NCBI RefSeq assembly: GCF_020131355.1
Contig: NZ_JAHLEL010000038.1
Span: forward strand, 496,001-560,000
Direction: 5' to 3'
Origin: Pseudonocardia sp. ICBG1293
Lineage (GTDB): Bacteria > Actinomycetota > Actinomycetes > Mycobacteriales > Pseudonocardiaceae
DNA: 64,000 nucleotides
Under the pieces are notes generated by a model. That model worked only from the letters and a program-made list of their open reading frames with translations, made no database searches and was not told where the DNA came from. The first letter of the stretch is position 1; each line of letters starts with the position of its first letter. The position numbers and the translations under genes are program-made. Below are positions 53,983 through 64,000 of the stretch, piece by piece.

Positions 53983-55287
53983 ATGACGACGTCCACCGTG
54001 GATCGGGGTCCGTCGAACGGTGCGACGAGGGTCCTCGACGGGACGCTGCGCGACGTGGACCCGGAGGTGCACGCGGCCGTCGCCGCCGAGCTGGGCCGCC
54101 AGCGCGGCACCCTGGAGATGATCGCCAGCGAGAACGTCGCCCCGCTGGCCGTCCTGCAGGCGCAGGGCTCGGTGCTCACCAACAAGTACGCCGAGGGCTA
54201 CCCCGGCCGCCGCTACTACGGCGGCTGCGAGCACGTCGACGTCGTCGAGCAGCTCGCCATCGACCGGGTGAAGGCGCTGTTCGGCGCCGACCACGCCAAC
54301 GTCCAGCCGCACTCCGGCGCCCAGGCCAACGCCGCCGCCATGGCCGCGCTGCTCGACCCGGGCGACACCATCCTGGGCCTCGACCTGGCCCACGGCGGGC
54401 ATCTCACCCACGGCATGCGGCTCAACTTCTCCGGCCGGCTCTACGACGTCGCCGCCTACCACGTCCGCGCCGAGGACCACCGCGTCGACATGGCCGAGGT
54501 GGAGCGCCTGGCCCACGAGCGCCGCCCGAAGCTGATCATCGCCGGGTGGTCGGCCTACCCGCGGCAGCTCGACTTCGCCGCGTTCCGGCGGATCGCCGAC
54601 GCGGTCGGTGCCCGCCTGATGGTCGACATGGCGCACTTCGCCGGCCTCGTCGCGGCCGGGCTGCACCCGTCGCCGGTGCCCCACGCCGACATCGTCACCA
54701 GCACCACGCACAAGACCCTCGGCGGCCCGCGCGGCGGCATCATCCTGGCCCGGGCCGAGCTCGCGAAGAAGCTCGACTCGCAGGTCTTCCCCGGTCAGCA
54801 GGGCGGCCCGCTGGAGCACGTGATCGCGGCCAAGGCCGTCGCGTTCAAGCTCGCCGCCGAGCCCGCGTTCGCCGAGCGCCAGCAGCGCACCCTGGAAGGT
54901 GCCCGGATCGTCGCCGAGCGGCTGGTGGCCGAGCCCGGTATCGGCGTGGTCTCCGGCGGCACCGACGTCCACCTGGTCCTGGTCGACCTGCGCGACTCCG
55001 AGCTCGACGGCAGGCAGGCCGAGGACCGGCTGCACCGGGTCGGCATCACCGTCAACCGCAACGCCGTCCCGTTCGACCCGCGCCCGCCGATGGTGAGTTC
55101 CGGGGTCCGGATCGGCACCCCCGCACTGGCCGCCCGCGGCTTCGGCGCCGAGGACTTCACCGAGGCCGCCGACGTCATCGCCCGCGCCCTGCGCCCCGCC
55201 GCGGGCGACGCCGAGCTCGACGAGCCGGCCACCCGCGTCACCGCCCTCGCCGACCGCCACCCCCTCTACCCGGAGCTGACGGCATGA
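53983..55287 (+). CDS. glyA: Serine hydroxymethyltransferase
   Basis: This 434-residue PLP enzyme has the lysine motif [49 protein letters not shown] and [13 protein letters not shown]. It interconverts glycine plus 5,10-methylene-THF with serine plus THF. Located first in the soxBDAG-dmg operon, it would consume the glycine and part of the methylene-THF made by sarcosine and dimethylglycine oxidation, giving serine for SdaA. A second, housekeeping glyA is expected elsewhere. ATG 53983 follows TGGAGG. soxB overlaps its stop (ATGA). Confidence 0.93.
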   Translation: MTTSTVDRGPSNGATRVLDGTLRDVDPEVHAAVAAELGRQRGTLEMIASENVAPLAVLQAQGSVLTNKYAEGYPGRRYYGGCEHVDVVEQLAIDRVKALFGADHANVQPHSGAQANAAAMAALLDPGDTILGLDLAHGGHLTHGMRLNFSGRLYDVAAYHVRAEDHRVDMAEVERLAHERRPKLIIAGWSAYPRQLDFAAFRRIADAVGARLMVDMAHFAGLVAAGLHPSPVPHADIVTSTTHKTLGGPRGGIILARAELAKKLDSQVFPGQQGGPLEHVIAAKAVAFKLAAEPAFAERQQRTLEGARIVAERLVAEPGIGVVSGGTDVHLVLVDLRDSELDGRQAEDRLHRVGITVNRNAVPFDPRPPMVSSGVRIGTPALAARGFGAEDFTEAADVIARALRPAAGDAELDEPATRVTALADRHPLYPELTA

Positions 55288-56555
55288 GCACCGAGCACAC
55301 CGGCACCGGGAACGCGCCCCCCGGGGCCCACCTGCCCGAGCACCCCGACGCCCTGTGGCGCAACCCCGAGCCGAAGCGCTCCTACGACGTGGTCATCGTC
55401 GGCGGCGGCGGGCACGGCCTGGCCACCGCCCACTACCTGGTCAAGAACCACGGCATCACTAACGTCGCGGTGCTGGAGAAGGGGTGGCTGGCCGGCGGCA
55501 ACATGGCCCGCAACACCACTCTCATCCGCTCGAACTACCTCCTGGACGAGTCGGCCTTCGTCTACGAGCACGCCCTGAAGCTGTGGGAGGGGCTGGAGGA
55601 GGACCTCGGCTACCCGATCCTGTTCTCCCAGCGCGGCGTGCTGAACCTCGCCCACACCGAGCAGGACGTGCGCGACTCGGTCCGCCGGGTCGAGGCGAAC
55701 AAGCTCAACGGGATCGACGCCGAGTACCTCGGCCCCGACGACGTCGCGAAGATCTGCCCGATCGTCAACGTCTCGCACGACATCCGCTACCCGGTGCTCG
55801 GCGCGACCTACCAGCCCCGGGCCGGCATCGCCAAGCACGACTGCGTGGCCTGGGGCTTCGCCCGCCGCGCCGACTCCGCCGGGGTGGATCTCATCCAGGA
55901 CTGCGAGGTGCTGGACTTCGTCACCGAGGGCTCCGTCGAGGACGGCACGGCCCGGGTCACCGGGATCCGGACCAGCCGGGGCGACATCGCCTGCGGGCAG
56001 GTCGCGCTCTGCGCGGCCGGGCACACCTCGACCCTGCTCGACCGGCTCGGCGTCGCCACCCCGCTGCAGTCGCACCCGCTGCAGGCGCTGGTGTCCGAGC
56101 TGCTGGAGCCGGTGCACCCGACGATCGTCATGTCGAACGCGGTGCACGTCTACGTCTCCCAGGCGCACAAGGGTGAGCTCGTGATGGGCGCCGGCGTCGA
56201 CTCCTACAACGGCTACGGCCAGCGCGGCGCCTTCCACGTCATCGAGCGGCAGATGGCCGCCGCGGTCGAGCTGTTCCCGGTGTTCGCCCGGGCGCACCTG
56301 CTGCGCAGCTGGGCGGGCATCGTCGACGTCACCCCGGACGCGTCGCCGATCGTGGGCCGCACCCCGTACGCGAACGTGCTGGTCAACTCCGGTTGGGGGA
56401 CCGGCGGGTTCAAGGTGACCCCCGGGCTGGGCTGGTGCCTGGCCCACACCATCGCCACCGGCGAGCTGCACCCGCACATCGCCCCGTTCTCCCTCGACCG
56501 GTTCGTCACCGGCGCGCTCGTCGACGAGCACGGCGCCGCCGGCGTCGCCCACTGA
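55284..56555 (+). CDS. soxB: Sarcosine oxidase beta subunit
   Basis: This 423-residue flavoprotein has the dinucleotide motif [22 protein letters not shown] and [15 protein letters not shown], the region carrying the histidine or lysine environment for covalent FMN and the substrate flavin in heterotetrameric sarcosine oxidase. SoxB oxidises sarcosine to the imine; electrons pass through FMN to O2, and the methyl goes to THF on SoxA. It is followed by soxD, soxA and soxG in the standard order. The start overlaps the glyA stop. Confidence 0.92.
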   Translation: MSTEHTGTGNAPPGAHLPEHPDALWRNPEPKRSYDVVIVGGGGHGLATAHYLVKNHGITNVAVLEKGWLAGGNMARNTTLIRSNYLLDESAFVYEHALKLWEGLEEDLGYPILFSQRGVLNLAHTEQDVRDSVRRVEANKLNGIDAEYLGPDDVAKICPIVNVSHDIRYPVLGATYQPRAGIAKHDCVAWGFARRADSAGVDLIQDCEVLDFVTEGSVEDGTARVTGIRTSRGDIACGQVALCAAGHTSTLLDRLGVATPLQSHPLQALVSELLEPVHPTIVMSNAVHVYVSQAHKGELVMGAGVDSYNGYGQRGAFHVIERQMAAAVELFPVFARAHLLRSWAGIVDVTPDASPIVGRTPYANVLVNSGWGTGGFKVTPGLGWCLAHTIATGELHPHIAPFSLDRFVTGALVDEHGAAGVAH

Positions 56556-56572
56556 CCTCAGGAGCCACCACC

Positions 56573-56863
56573 GTGCAACTCATCGACTGCCCCTGGTGCG
56601 GCCCCCGCGAGGAGGTCGAGTTCCACTACGGCGGACAGGCCCATGTCGCGTACCCGGCCGCACCGGCCGAGCTCGACGACGAGAAGTGGGCGCACTACGT
56701 GTTCTTCCGGGACAACCCGAAAGGGCCGTTCGCGGAGCGCTGGAGCCACTCCGCGGGCTGCCGCCGCTGGTTCCACGCCGTCCGCGACACCCACACCTAC
56801 CGGTTCCTCGCCGTCCACCCGATGGGCGCGGCCCGGCCGCAGGTCCCGGGGGCCCGGGCATGA
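56573..56863 (+). CDS. soxD: Sarcosine oxidase delta subunit
   Basis: This 96-residue small subunit has the zinc ligands in IDCPWCGPREEVEFHYGGQAH and CRRWFHAVRDT. SoxD is a structural, zinc-binding part of heterotetrameric sarcosine oxidase. GTG 56573 follows AGGAG. Its stop overlaps the soxA start (ATGA). Confidence 0.92.
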   Translation: MQLIDCPWCGPREEVEFHYGGQAHVAYPAAPAELDDEKWAHYVFFRDNPKGPFAERWSHSAGCRRWFHAVRDTHTYRFLAVHPMGAARPQVPGARA

Positions 56864-59635
56864 GCCGCGTCGAGGGGTACGGGCGCATCGACCGGACCCG
56901 CACCCTGACCTTCGTCTTCGACGGTGAGCACTACTCCGGGCACCCGGGCGACACGCTGGCCTCGGCGCTGCTCGCGCACGGGGTGACCGTGCTGGGCGGC
57001 TCGGTCAAGCTCGGCCGCCCGCGCGGCATCGGCGGGGCCTGGACCGAGGACCCGGTCGGCCTCGTGCAGATCGAGGAGCCCTTCCCCGAGCCGATGCTGC
57101 AGGCCGCCACCGTCGAGCTGTACGACGGCCTGGTCGCCCGCGGCCTGAACGGGCAGGGCCGGCTGGCGACCGTGCCCGACACCGCGCGGTACGACCGCCG
57201 CCACGCCCACTGCGACACCGTGGTGATCGGCGCCGGCCCGGCCGGGCTGCTCGCCGCGCGCACCGCGGCCCGCCGCGGCGACCGCGTGGTGCTCGTCGAC
57301 GACCGTCCGGAGGCCGGCGGCTCCCTGGTCCCGGCCGACCGGATCGACGGCCGCGCCGCGCACCGCTGGGTCGCCGACGTGGTCGCCGAGCTGGCCGCGA
57401 ACCCCGAGGTCCTGCACCTGCAGCGCACCACGGCCTTCGGCCACTACGACGACGGCTTCGTCCTCGCCCTGGAGCGGCGCACCGACCACCTCGGCGCCGC
57501 CGCGCCGCAGCACCGGTCCCGCCGGCGGGTGCACCGCATCCGCGCCGGGAGGGTCGTCGTCGCGGCGGGCGCGATCGAGCGCCCCGTCGTGTTCGCCGAC
57601 AACGACCGGCCGGGTGTCATGCTCGCCTCCGCGGCGCGCGAGTACCTGCACCGCTACGGCGTGCTCGCCGGCCGCGAGGTCGTCGTGTTCACCACCGACG
57701 ACGCCGCCTACCTCGCCGCCGCCGACCTGGCCGGTGCCGGGGCACGCGTCACCCTCGTCGACGCCCGCGCCGAGCTGCCCGCCGAGCGCGCGCGGGAGTG
57801 CGCCGAGGCCGGGGTGACCCTGCGCGCCGGGGCCACCGTCGTCGGCTCCGACGGCGACGACGCGGGCCGGGTGTCCGCCGCGCACCTCGCGACCGGCGAC
57901 GGCACCGAGGTGCTGGCGTGCGACCTGCTGCTGGTCTCCGGCGGCTGGACGCCGACCGCCCACCTGTTCAGCCACGTCCGCGGACAGCTCGTCTTCGACG
58001 CCGGCCTGGGCGCGTTCCGGCCCGGTGCCGCGGTCGCGGGCACCGAGGTGATCGGCGCCGCCAACGGCACCCTCGACCTGGCCGGCTGCCTGGTCGACGG
58101 CGCGGGCGGCGACGCCCCGGGCTCGGCACCCGAGCCGGCGCGCACCCCCGGTCTGGTGCTGTGGCGCACCGCGGGCGACTCCACCCGCCAGTTCGTCGAC
58201 ATCGCGCGCGACGCGACGGTGGCTGACATCGAGCGGGCCGTCGGCGCCGGGCTGCGCTCGGTGGAGCACGTGAAGCGCTACACCACCATCGGCACCGCCC
58301 ACGACCAGGGCAAGACCTCCGGCACCCTCGCCTCCGGGATCACCGCGGAGCTGCTGGGCCGCCCGGCGGGCGACCTCGGGACCACCACGTTCCGCCCGCC
58401 CTACACCCCGGTGTCGTTCGCCGCGCTCGCCGGCCGCGAGCGCGGGCAGCTGTTCGACCCGGTCCGCACCACCGCGGTGCACCCGTGGCACGTCGCCCAC
58501 GGCGCGGTGTTCGAGGACGTCGGCCAGTGGAAGCGGCCGCGCCACTACCCGCGGGCCGGGGAGGACAGGGACGCCGCGGTGCTGCGCGAGTGCGCCGCGG
58601 CCCGCCGCGACGTCGCGATCATGGACGGCTCCACCCTGGGCAAGATCGACGTCCAGGGGCCGGACGCGGGGGCGTTCCTCGACCTCGTCTACACGAACCT
58701 GATGAGCAGCCTGAAGGTCGGCCGCGTCCGCTACGGCGTGATGTGCGGCAACGACGGCATGGTCGTCGACGACGGCACCGTGCTGCGCATCGCCGAGGAC
58801 CGGTTCCTGCTCACCACGACCACCGGCGGTGCCGCGCCGGTACTGGACCACCTGGAGGACTGGCGCCAGACCGAGGTGCCGCACCTGGCCGTCAACCTGA
58901 CCTCGGTCACCGAGCACTGGGCGGTGTTCCCGGTCGTCGGGCCCCGCTCGCGCGACGTGGTCGCCGCGGTCTTCCCCGGCGTCGACGCCTCCGCCGCGGC
59001 GTTCGAGTTCATGAGCTGGCGCGACACCGAGCTCGGCGGGGTGCCGGTCCGGCTGGCCCGGATCTCCTTCTCCGGCGAGCTGGCCTTCGAGGTCCACGTC
59101 GACGCCCGGTACGGCCTGGCCGTCTGGGAGCGGCTGGTCGCGGCCGGCGGGCCGTACGGGATCACCCCCTACGGCACCGAGACGATGCACGTCCTGCGCG
59201 CCGAGAAGGGCTACCCGATCATCGGGCAGGACACCGACGGCACCGTCTCCCCGCACGACCTGGGGATGAGCTGGGCGGTGTCGAAGAAGAAGGTCGACTT
59301 CGTCGGCAAGCGCTCCTTCGCCCGCCCGCTGAACTCCGACCCGCTGCGCAAGCACCTGGTCGGGCTGCTGCCGACCGACCGCAGCACCCGGCTGCCGGAG
59401 GGCGCGCAGATCGTCGAGTTCTCGCCCGACGGCACCCTGCCCCCGCCGCCGGTCCCGATGCTCGGCCACGTCACCTCCAGCTACCTGTCCGCGGAGCTGG
59501 CGCGGCCCTTCGCCCTGGCCCTGCTCCGGGGCGGCCGCGACCGCATCGGTGACGTCGTGCACGTCCCGCACCAGGGGGCACTGGTGCCGGTCGAGGTCAC
59601 CGGACCCGTCCTCGTCGACCCGGAAGGAGCCCGCC

Positions 59636-59646
<11 letters not shown>
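56860..59646 (+). CDS. soxA: Sarcosine oxidase alpha subunit
   Basis: This 928-residue subunit has three parts: an N-terminal ferredoxin-like segment (GHPGDTLASALLAHGVTVLG), a central NAD-binding Rossmann domain with VVIGAGPAGLLAARTAARRGD (about residues 119-140), and a C-terminal GcvT-like aminomethyltransferase domain (from about 580) that binds THF. It receives the imine or formaldehyde equivalent from SoxB and forms 5,10-methylene-THF. ATG 56860 overlaps the soxD stop. soxG begins 11 bases before its end. Confidence 0.93.
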
Positions 59647-62816
<3,170 letters not shown>

Positions 62817-62907
62817 CCCGGCCGGGCGGGGCGACGCGACCCGCCGCCCCACGCCGGACCTGGCGCCCGACGACGCACCGTCGCCCCCGCCGCACGGAAG
62901 GACCCGC

Positions 62908-63528
62908 ATGCGTTCCGACACCCTCGACCGGTTCCTCTGGGACCTGGCCGCACGCGTCCCCGCCCCGGGCGGGGGTGCGACGGCAGGCCTGCACCTCGCC
63001 CAGGCCGCCGCCCTGCTGGGCATGGTCGCCCGCTACACCGACGGCGAGCGCCACGCCGAGCACGCCGACACCGTGCTCGACATCCGCAACCGGGCCGACG
63101 CGCTGCGCATCACCGGGCTCGGCCTCGCCGAGGACGACGCCCGGGCGTTCGGCGCGGTCGGTGCGGCCTACGCGCTGCCCCGCGACACCGACGAGGAGAA
63201 GCGCGCCCGCGCGGCCGCGATCGCCGACGCGCTGGTCGAGGCGGGACGGGTCCCGGCGCAGGTCGTCCGGGCCGCGGAGCAGGTGGTCCACCTCGCCGAA
63301 CGGCTGCGGCCGATCGGCAACCCGAACGTGATCAGCGACGTGGGCGCCGCCGCCGACGCGGCACGGGCCGCGGCGAGCACCGCCCGGCTCAACGTCGAGA
63401 TCAACCTGGCGGGCCTCACCGACCCCGCGGCGCGCAGCGAGCTGTCCGCGGCGCTGGTCGGCGTCGACGACCTGCTGCGCCGGGCCGACACGGTGACCGA
63501 CGACGTACGGGAGCAGATCCGCCGATGA
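62908..63528 (+). CDS. Methenyl-THF cyclohydrolase-like protein (FTCD cyclodeaminase fold)
   Basis: This 206-residue all-helical protein has the N-terminal FLWDLAARVPAPGGGATAG, the PAPGGG folate-binding loop of the formiminotransferase-cyclodeaminase C-terminal family, and IGNPNVISDVGAAADAARAA later on. Stand-alone members include FchA, the 5,10-methenyl-THF cyclohydrolase of methylotrophs and acetogens. Here it follows enzymes that make methylene-THF and overlaps a FolD-like gene (ATGA) that lacks the key lysine. A cyclohydrolase role is therefore likely (inference). ATG 62908 follows GGAAGGA. Confidence 0.82.
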   Translation: MRSDTLDRFLWDLAARVPAPGGGATAGLHLAQAAALLGMVARYTDGERHAEHADTVLDIRNRADALRITGLGLAEDDARAFGAVGAAYALPRDTDEEKRARAAAIADALVEAGRVPAQVVRAAEQVVHLAERLRPIGNPNVISDVGAAADAARAAASTARLNVEINLAGLTDPAARSELSAALVGVDDLLRRADTVTDDVREQIRR

Positions 63529-64000
63529 CCGGGACCCCCGCCGGGAACACCCCCGGGAACACTCCGGAGAACACCACCGCCCATCCCGGACACCGCGTGC
63601 TCGACGGCACCGCTCGCGCCCGTGACCTGCGTGCCGGGGTGCAGGCCGAGGCCGCCGCGCTGACCCTGCTCGGCGTGCCGCCGACCCTCGCCGTCGTCGT
63701 CGCGACCGACGACGAGGGCGCCGGCTGGTACGTCCGCTCGGTGTCCGGCGCCGCCCGCCGCCTCGGCGTCGCGTGCGAGGTCGTCGACCTCGGCGCGTCC
63801 GCGGCGCCGGAGCTCATCGAGGCCACCCTGGCCCGCCTGAGCAGCGACGACAGGGTGCACGGCATCCTCCTGCAGACCCCGCTGCCCGACGGCGCGCGGG
63901 TCGAGCAGCTGGCCGCGTCGATCGTCCCGGAGAAGGACGTCGACGGCGCCAACCCGCTGTCCGCGGGCCGGCTCGCGGCCGGGCTGCCCGCCTACCCGCC
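63525..64000 (+). CDS. folD: FolD-like methylene-THF dehydrogenase, N-terminal part
   Basis: The 3' end is outside the window; 158 residues are visible. The catalytic-domain blocks of FolD are present: LAVVVATDDEGAGWYV, VHGILLQTPLP (with the conserved glutamine) and IVPEKDVDGANPLSAGRL (with the conserved aspartate). In the Y-V-x-x-K motif the tyrosine is kept (Tyr69) but the lysine is replaced by valine (YVRSV, Val73). In FolD that lysine is needed for cyclohydrolase activity. Together with the neighbouring FchA-like gene this suggests a dehydrogenase-only enzyme that oxidises methylene-THF from the pathway. An Asn/Thr/Pro-rich leader of about 20 residues is unusual. Confidence 0.85.
   Translation, partial: MTGTPAGNTPGNTPENTTAHPGHRVLDGTARARDLRAGVQAEAAALTLLGVPPTLAVVVATDDEGAGWYVRSVSGAARRLGVACEVVDLGASAAPELIEATLARLSSDDRVHGILLQTPLPDGARVEQLAASIVPEKDVDGANPLSAGRLAAGLPAYP

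Overview
The sequence is very G+C rich, with frequent GTG starts, tightly overlapping genes (many GTGA/ATGA junctions) and a ctaD-serB pair of the kind found in mycobacteria. It also carries a mycothiol-type PIG-L amidase. This points to an actinobacterium, probably of the Pseudonocardiaceae (inference from gene content). No rRNA, tRNA, CRISPR array or prophage was seen.

Left part (1-16.3 kb): two pieces of what reads as a nicotinate-to-fumarate pathway. The end of a maleate isomerase gene (nicE) lies at the left edge. A leftward operon (13891 to 5996) encodes a NicC-like monooxygenase, an MFS transporter, a three-subunit molybdenum hydroxylase, maleamate amidase (nicF) and N-formylmaleamate deformylase (nicD). 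MarR and TetR regulators and an SDR gene lie upstream. Between nicE and the operon sits a rightward four-gene unit: GntR regulator, ADP-ribosylglycohydrolase, NCS1 permease and PfkB kinase. Its make-up parallels the poorly understood yegW-yegTUV set of E. coli. It is followed by about 660 bp of tandem repeats and long palindromes with no gene.

Middle (16.3-44.4 kb): an alpha-glucosidase with a divergent LacI regulator; a CopB-type P-type ATPase behind a CsoR-like operator; assorted envelope and hydrolase genes; a benzoyl-CoA epoxidation (box) set with boxC, boxB and a benzoate-CoA ligase but no boxA; and a PIG-L amidase next to an acyltransferase. These are followed by ctaD-serB-peptidyl-tRNA hydrolase, a frameshifted carboxymuconolactone decarboxylase-like gene, ohr and a DinG-type helicase.

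Right part (44.4-64 kb): two nearly identical IS110-family insertion sequences in the same orientation, about 6.2 kb apart, lie in a methylamine/one-carbon catabolic locus. The locus holds a GntR/FCD regulator, serine dehydratase (sdaA), an MHS transporter, a Rieske ferredoxin and its reductase (frameshifted), glyA, soxBDAG, dimethylglycine oxidase, a methenyl-THF cyclohydrolase-like gene and a FolD-like gene cut by the right edge. Together they would take dimethylglycine (probably from betaine) through sarcosine, glycine and serine to pyruvate, with the methyl groups leaving as C1-tetrahydrofolate. A 10-bp palindrome, TGATATATCA, occurs upstream of sdaA and glyA and, with one mismatch, upstream of the transporter gene. 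It is a good candidate operator for the adjacent GntR protein.
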